From: Candidatus Eisenbergiella merdavium
GTDB lineage: Bacteria; Bacillota; Clostridia; Lachnospirales; Lachnospiraceae
Length of the DNA stretch: 64,000 nucleotides
Direction of reading: 5' to 3'
NCBI GenBank assembly: GCA_019119595.1
Contig: DWWS01000074.1
Location: forward strand, 29,725 to 93,724
The position numbers and the translations under genes were made by a program. Under the pieces are notes generated by a model. That model did not search any database and was not told the DNA's origin. It saw only the letters and a program-made list of their open reading frames with translations. How positions within the stretch are numbered: the first letter of the stretch is position 1; the number at the start of each line of letters is the position of its first letter. Shown piece after piece: positions 47,600 to 56,870 of this stretch.

Positions 47600-48118
47600 T
47601 TACGGAATGAGCAAGTATTTTTTGGAAAAAAGGGCCTTTTCGATGGAATCCAGAACGGCCTCGCTTTCCGCCTCCACGGTGTGATAATGAACGCCGTCGG
47701 TCAGCGTGCAGAGCGGCTTCGTGCGGCAGTCCCGCAGGCGCTCCATGAACGCGGCCACATCCTGACGGCAGGAGAGGATCAGATCGGCCCGGATGGAGCC
47801 GTATATGGGATGGGGAATGATCACGTCGAGCACCCGGCCGCCCAGATCCACAATGGTATTCAGTTCGTCCTCCAGCTGTTCATCCGTATGAGAGACCATG
47901 AAGCACCGGGTACATCCCGGGACGGAAGGGGCGTAGAGCAGATACCCGCGCGCGGTGGACATGATGTTCCTGTTTTCTGCGCGAAGCAGAGCGATGTCGG
48001 TGACGATGATCTGACGGCTGACGCCCAGCCTGCGCGCCAGCGCCGAACCGGACAGGGGGCCTTCGCTTTCCGCAAGCATGCTCAATATCTGTTCTCTGCG
48101 CGTTTTTCCATCCATCAT
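47600..48118 (-). CDS. niaR: NiaR-like transcriptional repressor (HTH + 3H domain)
   Basis: 172 residues from ATG 48118 (ATG 48115 is equally possible; GAGG lies just upstream). N-terminal winged helix (RREQILSMLAESEGPLSGSALARRLGVSRQIIVTDIALLRAENRNIMSTARGYLL), then the 3H domain with its three His regions: VSHTDEQ, IIPHPIYG and DGVHYHTVEA. NiaR (YrxA) proteins repress niacin uptake and NAD synthesis genes when nicotinate binds. Here the only adjacent gene on the strand is an EIIC-like permease. Confidence 0.87.
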   Translation of the reverse strand: MMDGKTRREQILSMLAESEGPLSGSALARRLGVSRQIIVTDIALLRAENRNIMSTARGYLLYAPSVPGCTRCFMVSHTDEQLEDELNTIVDLGGRVLDVIIPHPIYGSIRADLILSCRQDVAAFMERLRDCRTKPLCTLTDGVHYHTVEAESEAVLDSIEKALFSKKYLLIP

Positions 48119-48186
48119 AAGCCTCATTTCCGGAGCGTGGGCGGGACAGTGCTGGCTCCTCATTTTTTCCATCCTGCGGCAGTATC

Positions 48187-48197
48187 AGTATAGCACG
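48187..48197 (-). promoter_or_regulatory. Extended -10 promoter of the niaR-like gene
   Basis: On the minus strand TGCTATACT gives an extended -10 element (TATACT at 48192-48187); the -35 region is poor. Confidence 0.5.
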
Positions 48198-48297
48198 AAA
48201 ATGCCATTGGTGAAAGGCCGGAGTGATCGTCCCGGAGAAAGCCCGGAAAGATTCCGAAGGGATTCCGGAGAGATTCTGTGGAGATTGGCCCGGAGGC

Positions 48298-49962
48298 TCA
48301 TATCACCGGAGCGATCAGAGTGGTCAGCGCCCTTCTCTGGTCTTCGGTGGGCTCACGGAGCTTCCCGTTTTCCAAAAGCCGCACGATGCAGTGAAGAAGG
48401 AACCAGCCATCCGCATAAAAGACAAACTGCAGCTCGTATGCTTTCATTTTTCTGAGATGGGCGGGAACGGATTCCAGAACGGCTTTTTCATAGGGAGCCT
48501 TCAGAGCGGCAAAATCGTCCCGGTATTTTTCTCTGATCCGTTCTCCCATGGCGAGCAGCTTCCTCCTGATCTCTGCGTTCGCAAGGGCGACGAGCTGCCA
48601 GGAGGACTGCAGGCGGCCTTTGTCGTCTCTGACGGTTTTCAGATATCCCCGTTCCGCCAGCCAGGCATAATCAAACTCGGAAAGACTGTGCTTCTGTTCC
48701 CATTCGTAGAGGGCGAGGGTTTTTCGCATTTCCTCCGAAACGTTTCTTTCTCTGGCAGGCTCCCTGCGGGACCATTCGGAGTCGATCTGCCACATCTCAA
48801 GGCCGTCTTGTGTGTTCCACATGGGGCCGCACCAGTTTTTCATGGAAACATAATCGGCCGGCAGGGTTATTTGATCCGGTACCACAACCGCGTTTACGAT
48901 GTTGTGCCCGCCGTCGGGACGAAGCGTGGCCGCCTCCTCAAAGGAAATGCTTTCCTTCAGCAGCTTCCCGCCCGACCCTGCGGCGATAAAGGGGATCAGC
49001 GTCCAAAGGAGAAAATTCCGGTCCGCTTCGGATGCCTTTTGAGAAAATGCTCCGTCCGTCTGCCCGCAGAGGATACCCGGGGAATCCGGCAGACCGGAAG
49101 CCGTCAGCTCATCATACAGATCATTCGCGAACAATCCGGCGGCCTTCCGGTACATATCGTTCTGCATGAGGAGCAGCTCCTCCGACGCCTCGCTGATGAT
49201 AAAGTTGACGATATATTTATCTCTCTGAGCCTGCAGGAAGCCGTTTTCCTCAAGATATGCGGCCTCCGTTTCCACGTATACGGGAGAAACGCCGAGCGCC
49301 TCCGAGATCTCATTCACCGTTTGGGCTTTGTTTCGGACACAGTAGCAGATATTCTGCGCCAGGGTGGAACGCAGGATGTCACCGGGCGCTTTTGTGCCGA
49401 TCTCGCCGTTTACGCTGATGGATTGAAAGGAAACAGGGTTGAATTTCAGTTCGCTTGCTTTTCTCATCGTGTCCATACCTCGCTTTAATTCTTTTTTTGC
49501 CTCGAACAGATGCCATTTGACAGTGCCGAGAGGAATCCCGAGCGCCTCTGCGATATCCGCCTGTCTGCGGTTCTCAAAGTAATACGCGATCACGATCCTG
49601 CGCTGCAGGCCGGAAAGATAGGCGATTTCCGTCTGAAGGCGGCGGAGAGCTTCCGCGTCGTCGTCCTCGTCCATAAGGGAGGCCGGGTCCGCGATCAGCT
49701 CAGAAACCTCGTCGATGGAAACGCCGACCATGCTTTTGGCCGTATCCCGGTAATAATTACTGAGCGCGTTGTGGGCCACCGTCCAGATAAATCTGCCTGC
49801 GTCCGCAACATCCTCTCTGGCGAGCAGGGCGCGGAACGCCTTCAGCACGATCTCCTGGGACAGATCCTCCGCATCCTGCATGCTTTTACAGCGTTTCAGG
49901 GCGAAGCCGAATATGGGCTTCAGATATTCCGTTATGATCTTTTCTGCATCCTGTCTTTTCAT
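48298..49962 (-). CDS. ECF sigma factor with long C-terminal extension
   Basis: 554 residues. Residues 8-75 are sigma region 2 (YLKPIFGFALKRCKSMQDAEDLSQEIVLKAFRAL...FIWTVAHNALSNYYRD) and 115-165 region 4 (LQRRIVIAYYFENRRQADIAEALGIPLGTVKWHL). ECF sigmas normally end near 180; here about 390 residues follow. The first part (about 205-260, QTVNEISEALGVSPVYVETEAAYLEENGFL) looks like a winged helix and the rest is unrecognised. No anti-sigma gene is adjacent, so the extension may be the sensor. It is divergent from ABC exporter pair 3, its probable target. Confidence 0.88.
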   Translation of the reverse strand: MKRQDAEKIITEYLKPIFGFALKRCKSMQDAEDLSQEIVLKAFRALLAREDVADAGRFIWTVAHNALSNYYRDTAKSMVGVSIDEVSELIADPASLMDEDDDAEALRRLQTEIAYLSGLQRRIVIAYYFENRRQADIAEALGIPLGTVKWHLFEAKKELKRGMDTMRKASELKFNPVSFQSISVNGEIGTKAPGDILRSTLAQNICYCVRNKAQTVNEISEALGVSPVYVETEAAYLEENGFLQAQRDKYIVNFIISEASEELLLMQNDMYRKAAGLFANDLYDELTASGLPDSPGILCGQTDGAFSQKASEADRNFLLWTLIPFIAAGSGGKLLKESISFEEAATLRPDGGHNIVNAVVVPDQITLPADYVSMKNWCGPMWNTQDGLEMWQIDSEWSRREPARERNVSEEMRKTLALYEWEQKHSLSEFDYAWLAERGYLKTVRDDKGRLQSSWQLVALANAEIRRKLLAMGERIREKYRDDFAALKAPYEKAVLESVPAHLRKMKAYELQFVFYADGWFLLHCIVRLLENGKLREPTEDQRRALTTLIAPVI

Positions 49963-49997
49963 CTGTCTGTACCTCGTTGAAAGCTTTCACCCATATA

Positions 49998-50022
49998 GAC
50001 ACGGGGAATGAAAAAAGGTTGG
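49998..50022 (-). promoter_or_regulatory. Candidate ECF-type promoter of the sigma gene
   Basis: On the minus strand CCAACC (50022-50017) and CGTGTC (50003-49998) resemble AAC / CGT ECF boxes, with 14 bases between AAC and CGT. The spacing is a little short, so this is tentative. Confidence 0.4.
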
Positions 50023-50055
50023 AATTTTTTTATTTTATCATATCGGGAAAACGAA

Positions 50056-50084
50056 ATGACAGGAAAAATGAAATCTGCTATAGT
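50056..50084 (+). promoter_or_regulatory. Promoter of ABC exporter pair 3
   Basis: ATGACA (50056-50061), 17 bp, TATAGT (50079-50084). Transcription would start near 50091, so the upstream ATGs in the same frame cannot be used. Confidence 0.65.
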
Positions 50085-50120
50085 AAAAACGGAATGAGGA
50101 CTTTTACGGAGGGGAAGACG

Positions 50121-51905
50121 TTGCGGGTCGAGGATAAAAAATACACCCTGTGGGACTATATCAGGATCAACTGGAGCATTTCCCGCTTCCTGGTCTGCGT
50201 GAGGGTCGCGGATAAGCTGATCCGGGCGGCGCTTCCGTCGCTGCAGATTCTGGCTACGGCCGCTTTTGTCAATACCGCTGTCGCCGTCTTTCGCGGACAG
50301 AAGGAAAGCGGGGCTGTGTTCCTTCCGCTGCTGCTGATCTTTTTTATCATTTTTTATCAGTACATGAGCGAGGCGGCCGTCAACGTTATCAAGGAAAAAA
50401 TACGGAACCGGCTGATGGAGGTCTGGCAGCCTGCTGTTGTCAGAAAGACGGCTTCTCTGGATTACTCCCACCTGGAAAGGCATGAAACGCAGGAGCTGAT
50501 CATGCGGATCGGAAACGACCCGGCCCAGTGGGTCTGGGGAGGGTTCAACCTGCTTTTGTATACACTGGAAATGCTCCTGCGCGTGGGACTGATCCTTTTC
50601 ATACACGCTTTTCAGGTCTGGTGGAGCGCCCTGCTTGCCGCGCTCATTTTTATCCCCTTCCTTTTCGCGGCGGTAAGGAGCGGAAAAAATATTTATGAAA
50701 CCTCGCGGGAAGCCGAGAAGCACCGGCGGCGTGCGCAGTATTTTCAGGAGGTTCTGACCGGGCGGGAAAATGTGGAGGAAAGGGCTCTTTTTTCCTACAC
50801 AGAGGAGCTGAACAGGCGGTGGTATGAAAAGTACAGAACCGCATACAGGATCCATTTTCAGGCGGAGAGCCGCCGTATCCTGAAAATGAAAAGCGGCAGC
50901 CTGATAACGGTCCTGATCTCTGCGCTGGTGGTGGGCACCCTGTTTGCCCCGCTGGGGGCGGGGACGGTCAGCGCGGGTATGTTCATCGGCCTTGCGACTG
51001 CCGTTTTCGGGCTGGTGCAGGATATGTCCTGGGAGCTTGCATACATCGTGAGCGAGCTGTCCAGATACGGAGAGTATATGCAGGATCTTACCGCATTTTC
51101 CCACCTGTCGGAGGCTAAGGGCGCGTTGGAGCTGCCTGCGGAGCGGGCGGGAGAGGTATCCTCCGTTGAATTCAGGGAGGTGTCCTTCGCCTATCCCGGA
51201 ACGGACAGGCTCATACTGGATCGGATGAGCTTCCGGCTGGAGGCGGGAAAGCAGTACGCCTTTGTCGGAGCAAACGGCGCGGGAAAGACTACGGTCACAA
51301 AACTGCTGACAGGGCTGTATGACTCATACAGCGGAGAGATTCTGGTCAATGGGAAAAATATCAGAGATTTTTCACCGGCGGAAAGAAAGGCCATGTTTTC
51401 CGTCGTGTATCAGGATTTTGCCAGATATGAGATTCCCATGAGGGACTGCATCGGGATCGGGAATGTACGCGGCACTCCCGCCGAAGAGCTGGATCGGGCG
51501 GTCAGTCTTGCCGGGCTAAACGGGCTTGCCGGTCAGCTTCCGGAAGGGCTGGATACGCTGCTTGGGAGAACGAGTGCAAAAGGCGTGGATATTTCCGGAG
51601 GGCAGTGGCAGAGGATCGCGATCGCAAGGACGCTGGTGAGCAGGGCATCCTTTCATATTCTGGATGAGCCCACGGCGGCTCTTGATCCGGCGGCGGAAAG
51701 CGCTGTTTATGAAATGTACCGCAGGATCAGCGAAGGGAAATCCGTCATCTACATCACGCATCGGCTGGGGGCGGCCCGCCTTGCGGATGAGATCCTGGTC
51801 ATTGCCGGAGGAAGGGTGAAGGAAGCTGGCTCCCATGAATCACTGATCGGAAGGGGCGGACTTTATGCGGAAATGTATGAGTCTCAGAAAGCGTGGTATG
51901 AATGA
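50121..51905 (+). CDS. ABC exporter half-transporter (pair 3, first subunit)
   Basis: 594 residues from TTG 50121, chosen because GGAGGGG (50108-50114) lies 6 bases before it; ATG 50094 has no ribosome site and is only 3 bases from the predicted transcript start. Membrane domain about 15-330, ATPase with GANGAGKTT, ISGGQWQRIAIARTL, ILDEPTAALDP and ITHRLG: a complete site. It overlaps its partner by ATGA. The divergent ECF sigma factor suggests stress- or signal-controlled export; the cargo is unknown. Confidence 0.87.
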   Translation: MRVEDKKYTLWDYIRINWSISRFLVCVRVADKLIRAALPSLQILATAAFVNTAVAVFRGQKESGAVFLPLLLIFFIIFYQYMSEAAVNVIKEKIRNRLMEVWQPAVVRKTASLDYSHLERHETQELIMRIGNDPAQWVWGGFNLLLYTLEMLLRVGLILFIHAFQVWWSALLAALIFIPFLFAAVRSGKNIYETSREAEKHRRRAQYFQEVLTGRENVEERALFSYTEELNRRWYEKYRTAYRIHFQAESRRILKMKSGSLITVLISALVVGTLFAPLGAGTVSAGMFIGLATAVFGLVQDMSWELAYIVSELSRYGEYMQDLTAFSHLSEAKGALELPAERAGEVSSVEFREVSFAYPGTDRLILDRMSFRLEAGKQYAFVGANGAGKTTVTKLLTGLYDSYSGEILVNGKNIRDFSPAERKAMFSVVYQDFARYEIPMRDCIGIGNVRGTPAEELDRAVSLAGLNGLAGQLPEGLDTLLGRTSAKGVDISGGQWQRIAIARTLVSRASFHILDEPTAALDPAAESAVYEMYRRISEGKSVIYITHRLGAARLADEILVIAGGRVKEAGSHESLIGRGGLYAEMYESQKAWYE

Positions 51906-53716
51906 AGCGGAAGGACAAGGATAAGCGATACGGGATTTTGAAGATTTTCAGGAAGCTGACGCCCCATGTGATCCGGTGCGCGCCCTGTTCCTTTGCGGCG
52001 GCTCAGTGCGGGATGGCGCTGTATGGGATCGTTCTGGGACTGACCACCGTGGTAACACAGCGCTTTTTTGACGCCGCCTCCGCTTACGCCGGAGGCTCCG
52101 GGCCGGATCAGGCGGTATTCCTGCTGGGCGCTCTGGTGCTCATACATATTTTATCCCAGCTTTTGAACGGCGCGACCTATGTTTTTCTGGAAGCCCTTGT
52201 GCAGAGGATCGACGGGAGATTGTCCATTCAATATCACGAAAAAACGGGACGGCTTTCTCCCGAAGCCTTTGAGGATACCCGGATGCTGGATTTTCTGGAA
52301 AAGGCGAAGCAGGGAAAGAGCAATGCCGTCTGGTTCGTATTGTCCATTTTTCTGGTGTTCACCTATTACCTGCCCTATTATGCGGTGATGAGCGCTTATC
52401 TGTCCTCCGTCAGGCCCGTGCTGTCCCTCTCCCTGCTGCTGGTATTCGTTCCCACCGTTCTTGGACAGTTTCTGCGCGCAAAGCTGTACGCGAGGCTGGA
52501 GGACGGTACGGCGCCGGTGCGCAGGGAGGCGGATCATTACGAAAGGTGCATGACCTCTCAGGAGTATTTTAAGGAAACGAGAAACCTTGGTGCGTTCGCA
52601 TATTTTTATGAAGCCTACCGGGACAGGATCGGCCGTCTGAGCCGGCTTTCCTTCGCTGTGAGCCTGAGATCCAACGGGATCGAGCTTCTCTTGAAATTTT
52701 TATCGCTGCTCGGGTATCTGGGCGTGCTCTGGATCATGTTCCTCTCCCTGATGCGACGGGAGATCAGCGTGGGAATGTTCGCCGCCGTTTTTGCCTCGGT
52801 GGGCTTCCTGTTTTCGTTCATGGAGGAGCTTGTGAACGGACATTTCGGCGCGCTGGTGAGGAATTACGGGACGGTGAAAAATTATCTCGATTTTGTGGAA
52901 ATGCCTGTACAGGAGAAGTGGGGAGAGAAAGTGACGGCCGATACCGATATTGTTCTGGAGCATGTGTCCTTTTCCTATCCGGGTACGGAAAGAAAGGCGG
53001 TCTGCGACGTAAGCCTGCACATCAGAGCGGGAGAGACGGCCGCCATCGTGGGAGAAAACGGCTCCGGGAAAAGCACGTTGGTACGGCTGCTCACGGGGCT
53101 TTATGCTCCGCAGGAGGGAACGGTTTCCTATAGAACCGATGGGGAGAAAAGAAGGGAAGCGGCCCGGAAGAGTAATGCGGTTCGGGAGGGGATTTCCGCC
53201 GTATTCCAAAACTATTCCCGCTACCAGATGACGCTGCGTGAAAATATCGCGATCAGCGATACCAGGCGGGGTTATGAGGACACTTTGCTGGAGGACTGCT
53301 GCGAAAAGGCTGGAGTGGAGAAAGGAAGCGGAGTGTTCCCGTCGGGTTACGAAACGCTTTTATCGAGGGAATTCGGCGGAATTGACCTTTCGGGTGGACA
53401 GTGGCAGCGGGTCGCCATCGCCAGAGGCTTTTTCCGAAGGCATGATCTGATCGTGCTTGACGAGCCCACCGCCGCCATCGATCCGCTGGAGGAAACCAGG
53501 ATATACGAGCAGTTTGCCAGGATCGCAAAGGGAAAGACAGCAATCATCGTTACCCACCGTCTGGGCTCCGTGAGGCTGGCGGACAGGGTTTTCGTCATGA
53601 AGGACGGCGGGCTGGCCGAGGAAGGCACCCACGAGGAGCTGATGCGCCTTGACGGAGAGTATGCGCGCCTGTACTGGGCGCAGGAGAAGTGGTATTCCGG
53701 GACGGATGGCGTATAA
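51902..53716 (+). CDS. ABC exporter half-transporter (pair 3, second subunit)
   Basis: 604 residues. Membrane domain about 15-330; ATPase with GENGSGKST, LSGGQWQRVAIARG, VLDEPTAAIDP and VTHRLG. An insertion of about 15 residues (TDGEKRREAARKSNAVRE) sits between Walker A and the Q-loop. Together with the preceding gene it makes a heterodimeric exporter related in style to pair 1 but with different sequences. Confidence 0.87.
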   Translation: MKRKDKDKRYGILKIFRKLTPHVIRCAPCSFAAAQCGMALYGIVLGLTTVVTQRFFDAASAYAGGSGPDQAVFLLGALVLIHILSQLLNGATYVFLEALVQRIDGRLSIQYHEKTGRLSPEAFEDTRMLDFLEKAKQGKSNAVWFVLSIFLVFTYYLPYYAVMSAYLSSVRPVLSLSLLLVFVPTVLGQFLRAKLYARLEDGTAPVRREADHYERCMTSQEYFKETRNLGAFAYFYEAYRDRIGRLSRLSFAVSLRSNGIELLLKFLSLLGYLGVLWIMFLSLMRREISVGMFAAVFASVGFLFSFMEELVNGHFGALVRNYGTVKNYLDFVEMPVQEKWGEKVTADTDIVLEHVSFSYPGTERKAVCDVSLHIRAGETAAIVGENGSGKSTLVRLLTGLYAPQEGTVSYRTDGEKRREAARKSNAVREGISAVFQNYSRYQMTLRENIAISDTRRGYEDTLLEDCCEKAGVEKGSGVFPSGYETLLSREFGGIDLSGGQWQRVAIARGFFRRHDLIVLDEPTAAIDPLEETRIYEQFARIAKGKTAIIVTHRLGSVRLADRVFVMKDGGLAEEGTHEELMRLDGEYARLYWAQEKWYSGTDGV

Positions 53717-53762
53717 TTGTTCTATACTGCTCTTATCTTGTTTCTTTTTTTGCTCATAATAG

Positions 53763-53791
53763 TTGTATAAACAGATATTTTGGGATATAAT
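53763..53791 (+). promoter_or_regulatory. AbiE promoter
   Basis: TTGTAT (53763-53768), 17 bp, TATAAT (53786-53791), just before the abiEi-like gene. Confidence 0.7.
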
Positions 53792-53812
53792 GAAAACAAA
53801 GGCGGTGATGAA

Positions 53813-54577
53813 ATGGAGTTTTATAGAGAATTGGCTGCCATGCGCTGTTTTACAAGAAAAGAGCTCGTAGAAATAGCAGGTTCCGAGGCATCGGCGGCCT
53901 GGATGATAGGAAAGTATTTGGAAAAGGGATATATAGAGCGTGTACGCCGTGACCTGTATGCAGTGATAAGCCTGGAGACGGGGCAACCTATTCCAAACCG
54001 TTATCAGATTGCTTCTCATGTAGCTGATGATGCCTATATTTCCCATCACAGTGCATTTGAGTATTACGGTTATGCCAATCAGGTATATTATGAGGTTTAT
54101 GCAGCGTCAAAAAGACGTGTGCGTCCTTTCTCATATGACGGAATCGACTATCAGTTTGTTGCTTATCGCGGACCCAAGGGGCTTATAGAAATGGATAACG
54201 GTGTGAGGGTCACATCTTTGGAAAGAACAGTGGTTGACAGTATTGCGGATTTTACAAAGATTGGCGGTATGGAAGAACTTTTGCGATGTCTTCTTCTGGT
54301 TCCCACACTTTCCTATGAAAAGCTTCTGGAATTTCTTGAATTATATGAGTGTGGAAAACTTTACCAGAAAACGGGATATATTCTAGAGTTTTTTCGGGAA
54401 GATATGGGACTGCCGGGAGCCTTTTTTGAAGAATGTGAGAAACATATCTCCGGCAGCAGGACTTATTTGTTTGCAAAACGGGATGATTTTATATATCACA
54501 GGAGATGGAGATTGTTTGCGCCAGGAAACATACGAACTTTTATTGATAAGGGAGTAAATAATTATGATGCAGTTTGA
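53813..54577 (+). CDS. AbiEi-family antitoxin (type IV toxin-antitoxin)
   Basis: 254 residues from ATG 53813. N-terminal winged helix (MRCFTRKELVEIAGSEASAAWMIGKYLEKGYIERVRRDLYAVI), then the AbiEi core (SHVADDAYISHHSAFEYYGYANQVYYEVYAASKRRVRPFSYDGIDYQFVA; VRVTSLERTVVDSI). AbiEi binds DNA to autorepress and counteracts the AbiEii nucleotidyltransferase. This gene is full length, while its toxin partner, overlapping by 14 bases, is broken. It is markedly more AT-rich than the flanking exporters. Confidence 0.88.
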   Translation: MEFYRELAAMRCFTRKELVEIAGSEASAAWMIGKYLEKGYIERVRRDLYAVISLETGQPIPNRYQIASHVADDAYISHHSAFEYYGYANQVYYEVYAASKRRVRPFSYDGIDYQFVAYRGPKGLIEMDNGVRVTSLERTVVDSIADFTKIGGMEELLRCLLLVPTLSYEKLLEFLELYECGKLYQKTGYILEFFREDMGLPGAFFEECEKHISGSRTYLFAKRDDFIYHRRWRLFAPGNIRTFIDKGVNNYDAV

Positions 54578-55387
54578 CCGTATTACGCTGGGAAAACAGG
54601 CAAAAGAAATGGGATTTGTCCGCGATACCTTTGAAAAGGTGTGCCGTCTGGCGGATGTCATGGCTTTTATGGAGAAAGATTCCCTGCTGTCAGACAGCCT
54701 TGCCTTAAAGGGTGGTACAGCCATTAACCTTACGATTTTTGAAAATCAAAACAATATCATGCGTTAGATTCTTTTGTTTATGAATATACAAATGCCGGAG
54801 GGATGAAAGATAATCTAAAAATAGAGATTAATTATATGCTCCGCTGTCATATTCTCCCTGTGGCCCGAAGGAAGGTAAACCTGCTCTGGCAAAAAGACCC
54901 GATAACGGTTTTAAGCGTTCATCCCCTTGAAATTTTTGCTGCTAAGATTGTGGCGCTTTTGAACCGTACGGCTCCGAGAGATTTATATGACGTTTATAAT
55001 GTGCAGAAATACGGTCTTTTTGACGAGACAGAAAAACCGTTGTTGCGGAAATGCGCTATTTTTTACAGCGCCATTGCAGGCGAAAAAGCACCGGATCGAT
55101 TTGCCTTTGATAATATTCTGGTGATGGTGCCGCAAAGGATCAAAACGGATCTGATTCCGGTTCTGCGTCGTGGCGAACATTTTGATTTGAAAACTGTGCA
55201 GAAAAAGACGATAGAATATTTGTCTGGTTTTCTCATTCTACAGGAGGCGGAAATTGAATTCTGGCAGGCATTTAACCGAAAGGAGTATCGGCCGGAGCTG
55301 GTTTTTTCTAATACAGACTGTCTGGAACGAATCGCGCAACACCCTATGGCGCTCTGGAAATGTGGAGGCAGAGAAAAATCAGGTTAG
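54564..55387 (+). pseudogene. AbiEii-family nucleotidyltransferase toxin, internally deleted and frameshifted
   Basis: The first piece (54564-54767) gives MMQFDRITLGKQAKEMGFVR... up to LKGGTAINLTIFE, the standard AbiEii start. At about 54743 the sequence jumps, in another frame, to SKQYHALDSFVYEYTNAGG and on to KDNLKIEINYMLRC, HPLEIFAAKIVALLNRTAPRDLYDVYN and the family C-terminus, ending at 55387. The segment between normally carries the catalytic DxD that follows GG-x10. Its loss plus the frame change should abolish the toxin. The two remaining open frames are therefore fragments of one gene. Confidence 0.85.
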
Positions 55388-56232
55388 ACGAACAGAGGCA
55401 AATCTCCCGCCATGCAGCCCTCCAAAAATCCCTCAATGATCTGGTTCACCTCCTCCGGCTGATCAACATTGGCGTTATGGGCGGCGTTTTTTATGAGAAA
55501 TAACGGATAGCCCTCCCTTTGGTGCCACAGATCGTTATATTTTCTCACCTTGCCCGTCCTGTCACGGGCGCCCACCAGCAGCCAGACCGGGCAGGAGAGG
55601 CGCGTATCGCGGATTTCCGGGATAAAGCCCGCAAGGCCGAGATACATGAGACGGCAGAGCTCCTTTTTATCATAATCCGCGAGCATCTGAAGCATGTTTT
55701 TTCTTCCGGCATCCGATGCGCCGCACATCCGCGCCATGCTATGTCTCAGGATTCGATCGGGAAACAGCCGGAACATCCATTTTGTCTGCTTCAGCCAGAA
55801 AAGATCCGATCCGCTGTAATAGGCCGGTCCATAGGGACAGGTTCCGATCAGCAGCATGCCCGTGACCATGTCCGGATATTTGGCCGCAAAGGACTGCGCC
55901 ACAAAGCCTCCTGCCGATTGTCCGATCAGGACGACGTGCCCGATTCCTTCCGCAGCAAGGATTGCCCGCAGCTCCTCCGCAAGAATGGAATAGGAAAAAC
56001 AGGAATATGGCCTGGATTTCCCATGGGCGGGAGCGTCCCAGACCAGCACCCGGAAGCGGGAAGCGAAATGAGCGGTCTGAAAATCAAACAGATGATGGTT
56101 GGCGGTCAGTCCAGGCAGGAAGAAAACAGCCTGCGCCTCCCTGGAGGAAGCCTTTTCTGGTGAAGGCCCCGCCGTCCAGTAATGAACGAAGCCTCTGCCT
56201 GAATTGATCTTTTTCTCTGTCATGGATTCCAT
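55384..56232 (-). CDS. Alpha/beta hydrolase
   Basis: 282 residues from ATG 56232 (MESMTEKK), preceded by GGGAG. The fold is clear: FFLPGLTANHHLFDFQ, RVLVWDAPAHGKS, nucleophile elbow GQSAGGF, acid region VGARDRTG and catalytic His in NAAHNANVDQPEE. The substrate is unknown (ester or lactone hydrolase of the AB_hydrolase_6 kind). The frame stays open upstream to an ATG at 56403 directly after a TATAAT on this strand, so a form with 57 extra residues (339 aa) is possible. It converges with and touches the AbiEii pseudogene. Confidence 0.85.
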   Translation of the reverse strand: MESMTEKKINSGRGFVHYWTAGPSPEKASSREAQAVFFLPGLTANHHLFDFQTAHFASRFRVLVWDAPAHGKSRPYSCFSYSILAEELRAILAAEGIGHVVLIGQSAGGFVAQSFAAKYPDMVTGMLLIGTCPYGPAYYSGSDLFWLKQTKWMFRLFPDRILRHSMARMCGASDAGRKNMLQMLADYDKKELCRLMYLGLAGFIPEIRDTRLSCPVWLLVGARDRTGKVRKYNDLWHQREGYPLFLIKNAAHNANVDQPEEVNQIIEGFLEGCMAGDLPLFV

Positions 56233-56434
56233 TCTTTGCTCCCATCTGCGCCCTGGCGCACGCTCCGACACAAACAGCCAATCGGAGTTGTTCGGTTTGT
56301 GAAACAATAAGCTGTCCGGCCTGTTGTTCGCATTGTCTTCATAAATGGCTTCCATTTTATTATAGCTTTCCTGAATGGGTTTGAGAAGCCGTTCCGTTGC
56401 CATTCTTCCGGAATTGTGCTTCCATTCTTTCAAA

Positions 56435-56440
56435 ATTATA
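56435..56440 (-). promoter_or_regulatory. -10 box upstream of the hydrolase frame
   Basis: TATAAT on the minus strand (ATTATA at 56435-56440); no good -35 box is visible. Confidence 0.35.
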
Positions 56441-56556
56441 GTAGAATAAAAGAAAGCAGACACAGGATCATAAATTCGCGTATGCAAGGCAGCATATGCC
56501 TGGCAAACTATATGCCCGGCAAAACAATTCCGCATGGAGGAAGAGTGGAGATAAGT

Positions 56557-56870
56557 ATGATTGGAGATAGAATCAGAGAACTTAGGATCAAAAATGGATA
56601 TACACAAACAGAATTAGCAAAAAGGCTCCAATTAACCAGATCTTCTAAAATGCATGGGAAATGGGGATCAGTGTCCCTTCTACACAACGTGTTATTGAGT
56701 TGGCAGCGTTATTCAAGACATCGACAGACTATATTTTAGAAAGAACTTCTGATGAAATAATAGATATTTCTGATTTGACTTTAAAAGAAAAGGAAATTAT
56801 TTTGCACCTATTGAACTATTTTTCTAAGGCAAGAAAGGCAATGGATTTTTTCAATAAAGAGAAGACCTGA
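56557..56870 (+). pseudogene. XRE-family regulator with a one-base frameshift
   Basis: MIGDRIRELRIKNGYTQTELAKRLQLTRSS is a normal XRE helix-turn-helix start, preceded by GTGGAG. Near 56647 the frame shifts; the expected continuation is found in the next frame as MGISVPSTQRVIELAALFKTSTDYIL and a helical tail to 56870. Comparison with the usual XRE spacing suggests that a single base is missing. A sequencing error is the main alternative. Confidence 0.75.

Noticed and set aside
50094..50120. ATG start for ABC pair 3 at 50094
   Set aside because: It lies about 3 bases from the predicted transcript start and has no ribosome site, whereas TTG 50121 has GGAGGGG at correct spacing.
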